Shown here: positions 10,250 through 21,578 of the stretch, in pieces
Layout: every line of letters begins with the position of its first letter
Numbering within the stretch: the first letter of the stretch is position 1
Source of the DNA: Solanum dulcamara
Taxonomy: Eukaryota; Streptophyta; Magnoliopsida; Solanales; Solanaceae
Assembly: GCF_947179165.1 (NCBI RefSeq)
Contig: NC_077242.1
Coordinates: 56,662,097-56,726,096, forward strand
Reading direction: 5' to 3'
DNA: 64,000 nucleotides
Program-made: the position numbers and the translations under genes
The notes under the pieces: generated by a model
Told to the model about the DNA's origin: nothing
Seen by the model: only the letters and a program-made list of their open reading frames with translations
Database searches by the model: none

Positions 10250-11290
10250 TTTTATGTGTATTTTTTTAGATGAAGTAATTGATTCCATTCATGGCATCAA
10301 GAAGATGCAAAGTAGTAACAAAAGACTGAGCACTAGTATGTTATCTCTAGTACACTATCATAGAGCAAACAAAATCTACAAAGCTATCAGGGGAATCCAT
10401 TGGGGACAAAAAATCCAACTACATAAATACGAAAGTCATTTAGCTTTGAGCATAGATTGGCTAGTTGAGAGGCCATCAAAACATCTTCTATTTCTTTCAT
10501 TCCAGATAGTCCAAAAGATGGAAGCTGGTATCATCTTCTAAATCTTTTTGATGGTGTTGTCAACTTTCCAGTGGCTCGAGCATTCAAAAACTTCCCTGAT
10601 AGTGTTAGGCATTACCCATATGAGGCCAAAAAGGGAGAGGAACATGTGCCATAAGCCTGCAGCAGCTGGACACTGCAGAAACAGATGGCTATGAGTTTCT
10701 GCTTCTCTGTTGCACATGTGGCATCTATTCACAATCTGAAGCTTCCTCCTTTTAAGGTTGTCCTGTGTTAGAGTGGCTTCATGCATTGCTGTCCAGGTAA
10801 AACAAACAATTTTGGGTGGAATTTGACCTTCCAGATTAGCTTCCAAGGCCAGTTGTCAGTGATAGCATTTAGGTCCATTGCTATCTTGTAGACTGCCTTC
10901 ACCGTGAACTTTCCTCCATCAGTATGCCCCCATCTGAACTGGTCTGGTGCAATGTCATTCCCTATGAACCTATTGAGAGCTTGTAACAGTTTGAGAAAAT
11001 CCTCTATTTCCCAATCTTGCAAGTTCCTTCTGAAATTTAGATTCCAAAAATTTCCATGTCTTTAATGCTGCACTGTTGCATCTGGCTCCCAGGCTATTTG
11101 AAACAAAGCAAGGAAATCACCCTTTAGAGTGGTGTTCCCCAGCCATCTGTCCTTCCAAAACTTGACATGCTGACCATTTCCAACAATCAGATGATGATTT
11201 CGTGAGAATTCATCCCAAAGCCTGCTTATGCACTTCCAAACTCCTACTCCATGTGGGCCAATTTCTTGTTTAGTACCTAAAGGGAAGTTT
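10250..11290 (-). pseudogene. L1-type LINE ORF2 3' end (zinc-binding RT domain), degenerate
   Basis: Read on the minus strand from about 11290, the frames give FWKDRWLGNTTLKGDF, then WEIEDFLKLLQAL, then KFTVKAVYKIAM, then PKIVCFTWTAMHEA, DNLKRRKL, and VNRCHMCNREAETHSHLFL. This order is typical of the end of plant L1 LINE ORF2: the post-RT region with the zf-RVT motif (Cys-x2-Cys and His residues). Stops and frameshifts break it at about 11060 and near 10830. The 3' end near 10250 has only a short A run on the minus strand. Confidence 0.88.
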
Positions 11291-11355
11291 CAAATATCAC
11301 AGAAGAGAACTTTGGCTTCACCCAATATGCAATGCTAATGAATTGACATGTATGA

Positions 11356-12966
11356 TGTTGGAGAATACACTTGTTCCCCATTCATTGTGCACGGGTTCCC
11401 TTAGGGGTTTATAAGGTCCTTGGCTACCCTACACATTGCATTGGAGGCTTAGATTTTTTAACATGGTATCTCAATCAGACTTTAGTGAGCCCGTTTGCAC
11501 AACCACTCTCTCTCTTCATTTTCTATTGCTTTGGACTTCTCTCATTACTAGTGTTTTGAGAAGTGAGAAGCGGAAAAAAGTGACAGGGGCTCGCTTCACA
11601 GAAGCGAGAAGCGTGAAGCGAAGTGCATGCTTTTTTCAGAAAAAAGTGCTATTTAGTATAAAAATATAAAATATAAAATATGCATAGATAATAAAATATG
11701 CCCCATTGGCATATTCACTTCAACTTCATCATCCATTTCATCATCATCAACAAGATTAACCATGGATGCTTCAGGATTCATTTGAGTTTTAAATTCATTT
11801 TTTTCGTAAAATACTCTTTTATTTCTTCCTTCACACTATTCGGGACCTTTGGACACACTTTAACATCTTATAACCACCAATAAGATGCTTCTTGTGACGA
11901 AATATTCCGCCATTATATGTCATACCACAAAACACACATTTGATTTTTGTGTTACTGCCCATAGCAATTCTATATGCCCAAGCTGGATTCCTTTTTTGTG
12001 CCATTAAGAAAATACAACTTACTACAAAGAAAAAATAGAATAATAATTTAGTCACACAAGTCAAATTGTCAAAACAATAACAGAGCAGCTGCAGCAAAAT
12101 TAAAAGAGCAACTGCAGCAAAATTAAAAATAATAATAAAGCAGCCAGATTATGTGGAAAAAAAATAGAGCATATGCTTTATCTTCAAAAGAAATGGCCAA
12201 ACTGCTGAATAAAACTTGAAAAAAATAATTCTACGTAGACGACAGTTGCGCAGAAATAGAAAAAGAAGAAGAGAAGAAGAGATGAAGAGAAGAACATCGC
12301 AGCAGTTGCGCAGACGGCAGAACTGTTGAATGGAAATAAAAATAGAAATAGAAAGAGAAGAACAGAAGAAGAGAAAAAGAAAAACTAACCTGGTTGAACT
12401 GTCGAAGTTGAAGAAGAAGTCGCAGCAGCTTGGAACAATTAATTATAAGTTTTACAGATTTTTTTTAAAAAAAAAACCCTAGTGCCGCTTTTTCAAAAAA
12501 AGCGAGCTTTTTTCTCGCTTCTAGATGAAGCGTGCTTCTCGCTTCTCCCATGAAGCGCACACTTTTTTGAAATCGCTTCGCTTCACGGTGTTGAAGCGCT
12601 AGTGCCTCGCCTCGCCTCGCTTCGCTTCACGCTTAAAGCGAGCGCTTCGGCGCTTTTTCACAACACTGCTCATTACTCTGTCCATGGAGCTGCTCTGTGC
12701 TGCTTCTCCCTCAAATCAACCCATCAATCTACTGATATTTCTCGAGGCCCACTTGTTATAGGCCTAATCTGCCTCCCTCTATCTCCACTTTCTATTGCGC
12801 CTCCTCTCTTTACTACCAAAATAAAATCAGACAAAATTCAATCCTCGTGTGAACTCAAGTACCAGTTTAAGGAGTACACTTGTCTTTCATCAGTTGTATA
12901 AGGGTTTTTGAAGGGGTATATAATGTCATGGGCTACTCCACCCTGGCCTTATGGTTTTGGGTTTCC
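11356..12966 (+). mobile_element. Candidate TRIM-like small LTR element, interrupted by a hAT insertion
   Basis: A block at 11356-11463 starts TGTTGGAGAATACACTTGT and ends AACA, directly followed by TGGTATCTCAATC, close to the plant tRNA-Met primer site TGGTATCAGAGC. A similar block at about 12864-12966 shares GGAGTACACTTGTC, the GGGTTT/GGGGTATATAA part and GGCTACTCCACCC. The two blocks are diverged short direct repeats, like the LTRs of a TRIM. The interior is noncoding and contains the hAT element at 11549-12668. The call depends on those two similarities. Confidence 0.42.
11549..12668 (-). mobile_element. Non-autonomous hAT element with 8-bp TSD and BED-finger remnant
   Basis: The termini are TAGTGTTTTGAG and, inverted from the right, CAGTGTTGTGAA. 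The 8-bp target duplication CTCATTAC lies at 11541-11548 and 12669-12676. Both subterminal regions are packed with GAAGCG and GCTTCGCTTC words on opposite strands. On the minus strand about 12020-11850 encodes NPAWAYRIAM, then KCVFCGMTYNGGIFRHKKHL, a BED-type zinc finger (Cys-x2-Cys, His-x3-His) as found at the N-terminus of plant hAT transposases. No catalytic part of the transposase remains, so the element would need a helper. Confidence 0.88.
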
Positions 12967-12976
12967 GATATGATGT

Positions 12977-13288
12977 CTGCATATCTGTTTATTTTTGATA
13001 AGCTTCTCAAGTGTTTTCTTACCCCACTGTGTGGGACTACGCTGGGTATGTTGTTGTTACTGTCGTTCTCAAGTGTTTTCTTGGTAAACCACTATTTAAA
13101 CAGGTTTGTCTGCAAGCCACCTTATTTTCTTGTTTGCTTTGAAATTGTCTTGATGTAAGAAGCGTAGTAGTTTTCTGCTTAGTAGATGTAAGATTAATTG
13201 CTGTTATATAAAATTATAAATGGAAATTCTGTGAGAGTGTTGACTATTTGGAGCAGAATAAAGGAAGAAATAGATACCAGGGGCTATG
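12977..13288. other. Noncoding stretch between the TRIM candidate and a MITE
   Basis: I see no gene, repeat or regulatory feature that I can support. The short ORF at 12880-13158 overlaps the TRIM right repeat and has no recognisable domain. Confidence 0.4.
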
Positions 13289-13874
13289 TTGAGTGTTTGG
13301 TTTGTTGTTTTCAAAATAATATGCATTGCATAAATTTTAACAATAGGTTGTTTTTTTACAAAAATACCCTTCACTTTATTTAATTTTTTATATTTTCTTT
13401 GCAAGCTTTAGTTATTCAATATTCATTCTTAAAATAAAACTTTCATCTTCTTTAGCTTAAATATTTTTATGTGTGTATTTCCATGATGTTTGTATGTATT
13501 TAAAAATAAAACTTTCTTCTTATTTAATTTAAAAATAGAATTTTCATTTAAGTTTGTTAAAGTAAAAAAAGATTTATGAGAAATTAAAATATAAATAAAC
13601 ATAAGAATTAATCAAATAAATTTATAAATAATGTAAATATATATGAATGTGAAAAGTGATGTATAAAAAGGATTTAAAGGATATCTTTGTCATTTACCTA
13701 TTTTATCCCGTTATCCCGGGATTAGTATACCTCCAAGAGGAGGGATAACTTATCATATACTAATTATTAATCCCGGGATAAGTTATCCCAAGCTTGCCAA
13801 CCAAACAACAAATTAAGTGCCACTATAATTTAATCCCAAGACTATTTGGTGTTATACTTCGCACCAAACAACCC
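13289..13874 (-). mobile_element. Harbinger/Tourist-like MITE, one end lost
   Basis: The right end reads CACCAAACAACCC followed by TAA (13875-13877), the usual PIF/Harbinger target triplet. The sequence is the reverse complement of the element at 58201-59007, sharing GGATAACTTATC blocks, AAATCCTTTTTATAC, and the CAAAATAATATGCATTGCAT block. That alignment starts only at about 13289, so the far terminus, with its own TAA, is missing. Confidence 0.8.
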
Positions 13875-13984
13875 TAAGGGTACGACTAGTACTAACCTTT
13901 TACCCTAATATGCAACCTCCACTCCTTCCTAGCTAGAGTCATGTCCTCGATAGTATAAAGTTGCTCCATTAACTGTCTAATAAC

Positions 13985-14734
13985 CTTTCCCCAATAGAGT
14001 CGGGTGTTCGGTCGGTTCGGTTCAATTTGCAAATTTCATTTCGGTTTTCGATTTGGTGAAAATGTTAACCAAACCAAAATAAAATAAATTCTGATCGTTT
14101 CGATTTTTATAATTTTGATTCGATTTATTTCGGTTTGGTTAAACCAAATTTAATCAACAATAAAACAAGGATACACATATTTTCAATCACAAGACAACAA
14201 TTCAGGTTCTCTCAAGTCTCGTCTTTCTGTAGTTACTAGTGAGCAGAATTTTGGCCATCATATGTACGGTACCTTACAATTTATAATGTGGTATATTATC
14301 CACATGCACCACAACTCCACAAGCCTATCACCTATGACAATTGACAAAACTGCTGGTTGGTATGGTTAGAACTTAAAAATGTGCCACAACACAAGCACTT
14401 GTTGCCCCAAATGCTATGGAAGAAAAATTTGCTTGTGTATTTTAAGTTTTCACCTGTGCAAATTACCAGTAGGCACTAGCTGTATTAATGTCACTTCTAC
14501 AACAGACAACAATCAACACTAAACAGTACTCTCCAGCAGCAACAATCAACCACTGCAATAACATCCAAATTATAGATTTGCCTGTGAAAAAATGAAATTC
14601 TTTAGACAAATGATAGACATTCCATAATAACATATATAAAACTGCCAAAAAAGTATGTATAGAAGTCTTTTACTTACAGTTACTTGGATTGTTCAATGTT
14701 TAGTGTTCAGTTTGGTTGGTTTTTTTCGGTTTGA
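13985..14734. other. Noncoding region with GGTTCGGTTTGG-type words at both ends
   Basis: TCGGTTTGG-like words cluster at 13995-14150 and again at 14700-14745. Such words occur in the ends of several plant MITE families. I could not match the two clusters into a clean terminal repeat. Between them there is no coding signal. Confidence 0.35.
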
Positions 14735-15840
14735 ACCGAAATAGGCCCAGCACTACTCCCCAATACTTTTTTGGCCCTTCTCTACTCCTTTGCGTACCCC
14801 CTACAACTAGCCCCTCGCACCTCCTCACTGGAGCGTCAACGTACCTCCTGTTTACACACCTAAACTATCTCATTCTCGCTTTCCTCATCTTATCAGTCAT
14901 AGAGGCCACTACCACCTTCTCCCGGCTAACCTCATTTCTAATCTTGTCACTCCTAGCATGCCTACACATCCATTCAACATCTTTATCTCTGCAACATGCA
15001 TTTTCTGAACATGTGAGTTCTTGACTTACCAACACTCCAACCCATACAACAAGAACGGTGAAACTACCACTCTATAAAACTTACCTTTAAGTTTAGGCGG
15101 TACTTAACATACAAGACTCTAGAGGCAAGCCTCCGTTTCATCCAATGCCACACTGAATTTGCAATCCAAATATTCCGTTTTGGTCCTGCTCAACCTGAAC
15201 CCTTTTGATTCTAGAGTTTGTCTCCAAACTTCCAACCTAGCATTAACTTTGTTCAGTGTCTCATCAATCAGTAGTATGTCGTCAGCAAATAACACACACC
15301 ATGGAACCTCCATCACCAAGACAAATAAGAAAGGGCTAAGGACTGATCTCTGGTGCAGCCTTATATTAGCTCGGAAGTGCTCCGAGTCTCCTTCCACCAT
15401 TCTAACCCGAGTTTTGTCCCCATCTTACATGTCCTTTATCGCCCTAATACAAACCATCGGGACACTTCTAGCCTCCAAGCTACTCCAGAGGACATTCCTT
15501 GGAACTTTGTCATAGGTCTTTTCAAGGCCAATGAACATCATATGTAGGTCCCTCTTCCTTTTTCGATATTTTTCTGCCAGTCTCCGCACAAGATGGATAT
15601 CATCCTTGTATGAACCAAATTGATTCTCGAAAATAGACACCCCTCTCTTCACCCCATCTCCACCACTCTCTCCCAAACCTTCATAGTGTAGGTTAGCAAT
15701 TTCATACCCCTGTAATTGTTATAGTTTTGAATATCACCTTTGCTCTTTTGTTTCATTGTACTCCACCTCCATTTGTTAGGCATTTTTGTCTTAAAAATTA
15801 AAAGCAAATATTCACAAAATATTTCAATGTTGCTCAAAGG
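14735..15840 (-). pseudogene. RTE-type LINE reverse transcriptase and C-terminal region, degenerate
   Basis: The minus strand from 15840 down gives RGMKLLTYTMKVWERVVEMG, then [63 protein letters not shown] (FADD is the RT catalytic box) and [20 protein letters not shown]. Below that come the C-terminal blocks around SREKVVVASMTDKMRKARMR and EGPKKYWG. Order and spacing are those of plant RTE (BovB-like) LINEs. Several frameshifts and stops make it nonfunctional. The endonuclease half is absent here, and a different RTE copy supplies an endonuclease ORF at 61812. Confidence 0.92.
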
Positions 15841-16009
15841 ACAATTGATAAGTCTCTTCTTTCCGTTTCTGTCTTTATGAAGATCAATATTTTTTTCTGT
15901 GCAATTACAATTGTATGCATAAATGGTTAGCTCAAAAGAAATAAATTGATATTTTTACATTTTGTTCATTCTGGCATGAGTTGCCTTCATTGTTCCAGCT
16001 TGTCAACAC

Positions 16010-16406
16010 ATCAGGTCTACCTGGCATTGCACATCTGATGCCTATGAGACTGGTCAACAGATCCATAGTTGTCTAGTAACCCCGCAATGTAAAAACGGAT
16101 GGCTGATTATCTCTGCATCCTGTCCACACATGTAGCATCTCGAACATGGTTGCATTCCCCCCTCCTAAGATTATCCTATGTCAAAACAGATTCCTCAACC
16201 CACCAGCCATCTAAAACATGCCACTTATGTGGTATCTTGACTTTCCAAATCTGTTTCCAGGGCAACAATGTGAGTTGGGAACCTGCCTGATTTAGATCTC
16301 TATAGGCCAACTTGACAGTGCAAATGCCACTGCTATGCTTTGGTCATCTTAAGGTGTCTGCACCCTCTTATAGGCCATTCCTCTGCTCCAGAGTTTCGAA
16401 GAACTC
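16010..16406 (-). pseudogene. L1-type LINE ORF2 remnant, 3' part (left of the MITE)
   Basis: On the minus strand this segment encodes QIWKVKIP-like and TQDNLRR-like blocks followed by a degenerate Cys-x2-Cys zf-RVT motif (RCYMCGQ in a shifted frame). It continues the reading of 18400-17598, from which it is separated by the Harbinger-like element at 16410-17594. The insertion therefore split one LINE into two pieces. Confidence 0.8.
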
Positions 16407-16409
16407 TAA

Positions 16410-17594
16410 GGGTTTGTTTGGTAGGAATTATCAGGAGAAATAGTCCATGTATTATGTATGGTATTATTTAGTATTACGTTTGGTAGGAATTTTGGGTCTA
16501 TGTATAATGTTTGCCTCGATTTGGTACCGCTCTAGCGGCCCGCACCGAAACAATGCTTTACCCCTAGATGTTCAGTCAACTACTGCGCCTCAACACATTT
16601 CGGGGAGAACCAACTAGCTCTGGGTTCAAGTGGCGTTTCACCCCTAACCACAACTCATCCCCTGATTCTTCAACATCAGTTGGTTCGGACTTCCACTTAG
16701 TTTCACCTTAAGCTTCATCCTGGTCTCTAATCCATGGATTAGTTATACACCCTACATGGTATTAGCTAATACCTTCCATTTGGTGGTATTAGTAATACAT
16801 AGGTTTAATACCATGGGATTAAGCTATGTAAAGACAAAAATACCCCTCAAATCCTTTTAATCATTTTATTTATTTTCTTGATTTTATGTTTTATATTTGT
16901 ACTAGTAAATTTATTTAAATAAATTAGCTTACAAATTTTATTATTTAGAGAGTTGTTTGTTGTTAAATAAATCAAATACAAATCAATAAAATATTTGAAA
17001 TGTGAGTTGTTTAACATTTATTAATTGAAAGCAAATATATTACCACATGACGTTTATGATTTTAATTGATGTATTATTTTATTTGTTGATATATATATGG
17101 TTTTCTAATTATTTATATTTTGAACAATTTATAAAATTGCATACATATTAAAACTACACCTTGCAATTTTTAGGTGTAAATGTAGATGGTTTATTTGATT
17201 TTACAACCGTTTACCCTTTTTTCAGTTTTAAAAGTAGATGGTCTATCTTTTTTAAATTGAAAATTGATGTTTTGTGATTGATCAATTTATTAAGATGACA
17301 ATTATTTACCCTCAAATAATTCAAGTGAGAAAATAACAAACATGACAACAAAATTGTTCTTCTCCTAGTTAGAAGACCACAAAAAAAAATTAATCCGGCG
17401 TTTATCTATCTTTGACTCAATTACATAAAATAGAAAATCTCATAATAATTCAAGAGTATAATTGGAAAGAAGCTTTTTGTAGAGTTTTAATCCAAACACA
17501 AGATTAGGTGGGAAGCAATGAACCAAACACTTGATAAAAGATAATCCTTTCATTACTAATCCCTGCGTTCTTAATCTTTGTACCAAACGACCCC
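16410..17594. mobile_element. Harbinger/Tourist-like element with TAA target duplication, carrying plastid rDNA
   Basis: The left terminus is GGGTTTGTTTGGTA and the inverted right terminus is GGGGTCGTTTGGTA. TAA triplets flank it at 16407-16409 and 17595-17597, as expected for PIF/Harbinger-type elements. The interior has the AAAAATACCCCTCAAATCC and AT-rich sequence also seen in the copies at 13289 and 58201. It encodes no transposase. The 217-bp organellar insert at 16509-16725 interrupts its left part. Confidence 0.88.
16509..16725 (-). pseudogene. rrn23: Fragment of plastid 23S rRNA gene inserted in the nucleus (NUPT)
   Basis: On the plus strand the segment reads antisense to a bacterial-type 23S rRNA. 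It contains CGAAACAATGCTTTACCCC, ACATTTCGGGGAGAACCA, CTAGCTCTGGGTTCAAGTGG, TTTCACCCCTAACCACAACTC, TCTTCAACATCAG and AAGCTTCATCCTGGT. These are highly conserved domain II blocks, closest in my recollection to the chloroplast gene. Several sites look like C-to-T or G-to-A changes relative to the plastid gene as I remember it, expected from deamination of methylated cytosines after transfer. At 217 bases it cannot make a functional rRNA. A mitochondrial origin is less likely but not excluded by eye. Confidence 0.9.
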
Positions 17595-17597
17595 TAA

Positions 17598-18400
17598 TAT
17601 TCTTGGCATCTACCAATCTTGCAATCTCCTCCTGAATCTTGGAGTCCAGCCTTGTGTGGACTAAACTACCTGTAAAGTTCACTCCTTTGTAAACTTATGC
17701 CAAACAAATCAGGGAATAACTGCTTCAGCTTACCATTCTCATGCCAAAAATCTTCCCAGGACAGTTTTCCTTCCATCCTTCACATTATATCTCAGTTTTT
17801 CACTAAAGTTCCACCACAAATTTCTGATAGATCTCTGTACACTGACACCATATGGAGTGGTTACCCTTTAGTCATCCAGTACCCTTCCTTGCCATACTTT
17901 GTACCACACCGCCCCATAATGTTTGTTCTTCTCTAGTGAACCTCCATAGCCACTTCATTAACAAACATTTTTTTTTGTTTCATTAGGTTCCTCGTACTCA
18001 GACCCCATCTAATCACCTTTCCCTGACCTAGAAAATTCCTTCTTAATGCGTCCAGTTTCTTTTCCACGCTTACAGGTAAAGGAAAAAGGGACATTGTAGG
18101 TAGGAAGAGCATCAAGGACAGAGTTGATTAGGGTCACCCTTCCTCCCAAGGATAGATACCGTGATTTCCACCTTGACAACTTTTTCTCACACCTTTCTAA
18201 AATTCCAGTCTAAGTTTCTTTGGATTTACTCCTTGCTCTTAATGGCATTCCAAGGAAAGTAGTTGGAATACTTCCAATTTCCCCTCGAAGAATCTCTGCT
18301 TTCTGCTGTAATCTGTTCACATTATTTACTGGATCAATTTGACTCTTTCTCCAATTGATTGACTAAGCATCAAGAACAGTTTGTATTTTGGGAGAGAAGG
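17598..18400 (-). pseudogene. L1-type LINE ORF2 remnant, 5' part (right of the MITE)
   Basis: The minus strand encodes EILRGEIGSIPTTFLGMPL, LSRWKSRYLSLGGRVTLINS, then MSLFPLPVSVEKKLDALRRN and DGRKTVL-like blocks. These are the post-catalytic RT region of plant L1 LINEs. Frameshifts separate the blocks, so it is dead. The frame runs straight into the MITE at 17594 and resumes left of it. Confidence 0.87.
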
Positions 18401-18419
18401 TGATACTGTGATATATTGG

Positions 18420-18666
18420 CCTCATCCCTATTCCTTTTAACCATGTAGCTGGATATTGGATTATTGCTGGCAATTCTTCTTTTCTTAATCACTTTTACTG
18501 GCTCTTGTAAGCAGTTTTTGTACTGTTCTCAACCAATCAAAAGTTTGGAAGCACTCATATTTTTGAGAGTTTACTGAAATGTGATATTACTAACAGTCTT
18601 TCATCAGATAAACGTTCCAATAACATGAGAGCAGTTATGTGATGCATTTTTCTTTTTGGTGTGTCC
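18420..18666. other. Left flank of the tandem duplication
   Basis: Single-copy noncoding DNA between the LINE remnant and the duplication breakpoint. The last bases before the breakpoint read GTGTCC, then the shared TAGA. No transposon terminus is visible here. Confidence 0.5.
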
Positions 18667-18670
18667 TAGA

Positions 18671-21370
18671 AACAATGAATACATTTTAATATCTAGAAAT
18701 AGTTTAACTTTAAGCTTCCCATTTTACCTTAATGAGATGATTTATAGCCATAAAAATATCTCTGACTTGTTTTAGGCCACAAGTTTCCAGTGTCTCTTTC
18801 TTAAACTCCGTGCCCAATCAAATTACATAACATAAAATAAGACGGAGGGACTATTTCTAAAGGACATTTATTTACCCAGCTCATTTTGTAGTTTTTTTCT
18901 CGTGTTAGAAGTATTGTGATATAATAAGGGTGGAAAGTGGTGAAGTTTATAGGTAATGACTTTGCTTTCATGGGGAAGGTTCTATGGCTGGATAGATTGT
19001 GATGAGTGTTGCCAACATGTGGTCTGATATTGAAAATTTGTTAGTTCAAAACTGCATGTCTCCTGAATTTGGAGCTAGTATTTTCGATATGTAGGGTTAT
19101 TTGTTGGAATAATTATTCGATGATGTATCTGCATTTGCATGTTAAGGCTCTTCTTTATTTGTGGTACTTAGAACAAATAATGATTTTTAATGTGATTCTC
19201 TGGTCTATCTACAGATGGAAATGCATTTTCTGCCAGGCTTCTTATATGAGTCTGTCCCTTTATTCAAGTAATGGAGACAATGTAAGATACTTTCAATTGT
19301 CTGTTTAGGTAGTAATGTGCTATATTTCTCAGAACTTCATGATAATAGTACTCGAATAGTTTCACAGTTTGCTGGCAGCCTGCAGACGATCAGTAACAGA
19401 TGCATCGTTAATTCAGGGTCCTGCCAAATGGTTAGCTGGTTAATCAAGTGCCCCTTCTCCCTCCCTTTAAAGCAGTCATTCTTAAACACCATATGTTATC
19501 TCATTGAGGTTACTGATGCGAACGTGCATGTGGACCATCACATCTTGTGTTATGTGTTCTCAGATCTCTTGTGAATGGAAGGCACTTCTTCATAAATCAG
19601 CTTGCATTTGGATTCAGCTATACTGTTGCTCGCTATGCGCACTCAATTCTTGTATTGATCCCTTTCTGATACCTTTTATTGATTCGTCCCCTTGTTTCCA
19701 ATGATCTCTGTCAATTTGTTTCTTGATGTTACAGAATCATTCCCAGTTTTGAGGCATAAGCCTTTTAACTCAGGTGGGGTAGTGTGCATGATATCTGATT
19801 GTTCACTTCAGTATGGAACTAGTTATAATGGAAAATGAGATTTTCACAGAGTAGTAGTCTGATTTAGTCTTGTCAGGGAAAGAAAGAAAGAGAACGGAAG
19901 TGTTTTCGGGAAAAAGGGTTCCTAACACTTGTGTTTTCTTCTCCAAAACCTTTTTTTAGGGGGGTGGGGGTGGGGGTGGGGGTGGGGTGCGGTGGTGATG
20001 GTTATTTGATGACTTCAAGAAGTGGTCAACGTGACCCAGTTGTGTAGATGGCTAGGTTTGAACTAAGTTGAAATTACTTCTTGTTTTATTTTTAACATTA
20101 TCCTCTTTTGGCTGATTTTGTTCTCTTTGAAGAAACTGTAAATTGTTCAGTGTTGATTTATAAATAACGTAATAGAAATTACATCATCTATGGAAGCCCA
20201 CAAAGGAGCTACTTGAACTTTTCTCTGGGGGCCTTAGTGATTGAAAGTTAAATAATTAGGACAACTAATATTTACAGTATCTCTTAAGATAGGGTCCGAC
20301 TGGAAGTCTGGAACCCGAACTTTGATTTCTTCTCAGGTCAGCCTCACTACTGTCCAAAAATAAGTGTAAAATGAGTAACCATTCTTAGATGTAATTGCAA
20401 GTGATTTAAGTGCCTTTCTAGCCGGTCAAGATTTCTGATTAAACGGGCACTAAACAGTTAAGGGAAAACTTGTTACATTGCCGCTACCGTCTTCTCACTT
20501 TCCAAATGATGTTCCTCATTTTGTTTTGGGCGTTTTGTTCCTCAAATGCTGATAAATAAACAAACTTGTCTTCATAATCAACCTGAAGGAACAATTAGGC
20601 CAATAGGTAGAAAAGGGATTTGCTTGGGAATTTAGGGTAGTTATCTCTAGTGCTAGGGCTATAAAGTTGTTCAAACATCTTTATTTGGTCTCTTTGTCCA
20701 GCCATTTCTGTTTTATTTTTACTTGCAACATCTGCAGATTGCAGGTACAAACACATCTAAAGTGTTTTATATTTATGGACTCAGGGTCCGTACACACATT
20801 TAAAGTAGTAGTAAGCTAGTTCACTTTTTTTTTGGTGGCCTGGGAAATTTGGTATATCCTACTATTTGTTTAATATTGTTGCCGTTTTTGGGGTTTGTCC
20901 ATCCGGTCTCCAGAACTAGCGTTCCCTATCAAAGAGGTCACATTCATGGTTCCCAATACTTCCAATCAAGGGTGAGGAAGTCTTTACCATTCCACTCCCA
21001 CCCCTTTGTTAAGAGTCCTTACTGAATTTTTTTGGCTCGAGTTAAACATTTTTCTGCAAAATGCTAACGTTGATTTTTTTTGTTTTGCTAGTGTCCAGAA
21101 AAGAGAGTGATTGACGAGGAATTTGACTAGCTTTTTAATATTTTTGACATGGCTAGAATTTGTTATAGCATCTTCCACTTTTTGCATATGATTTCTCGCA
21201 ATTTATTTTTCAGTGTTCCAAGTACCCTTTCTGAAGTAACATAATACCCTTTCAACAAATTTAACATGAAACCAAACACCATCATGGAAATCTTAAACAT
21301 TCCGTTCAACACAAGCTTGTTTTTGAAATTTCCTCGAAAATTTAAGGTACCTTCGACAGCTATTACCATT
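18671..21370. other. Unit A left part, no gene recognised
   Basis: Several short ORFs lie on the plus strand (19069-19704) and minus strand (20984-21369), but none shows a family motif I know. Some plus-strand segments between 19300 and 19740 have a coding-like feel and AG/GT splice-like contexts, so they may be relics of gene exons. I cannot support more than that. A G-rich run of four or more G-tracts lies at about 19958-19987. Confidence 0.35.
19958..19987 (+). repeat. G-tract repeat (potential G-quadruplex), unit A
   Basis: Consecutive runs of four to six G separated by single T, at least five runs. This meets the simple G4 pattern. The same run occurs in unit B at about 31394-31423. Confidence 0.85.
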
Positions 21371-21578
21371 TACCACCTTGTTGTAAATAGCATTTAGCCA
21401 TTCCATTATTTTTTTCAAAACTAAGAAATACAATTTCAACCATAGACCTTTAGGTCCCGAGTTCAATACTCACGCCCTTTACTGTCCTCCAAGGTTAAAG
21501 CTCAGTTGTTTATGGAATAAACAGAAAGACCATTACAAAAGTTTTAGGGAGGGGGACTGAGAACACAGATAGCAACTT
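21371..21578 (-). promoter_or_regulatory. Probable 3' UTR and polyadenylation region of rbcS copy 1
   Basis: Directly after the stop codon on the minus strand the sequence is T-rich and contains TTTTGTAATGGTC and TGTTTATTCC, words common in rbcS 3' UTRs. No canonical AATAAA is obvious, which is normal in plants. The exact cleavage site cannot be read. Confidence 0.4.

Noticed and set aside
13985..14745. Single MITE bounded by GGTTCGGTTTGG words
   Set aside because: The two word clusters do not form a consistent inverted pair, and no target duplication was found.
16509..16725. Functional rRNA gene
   Set aside because: Only about 217 bases of a 23S gene, diverged and embedded in a transposon.
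17440..17682. 80-residue minus-strand ORF
   Set aside because: Chance fusion of LINE sequence and the right end of the MITE.
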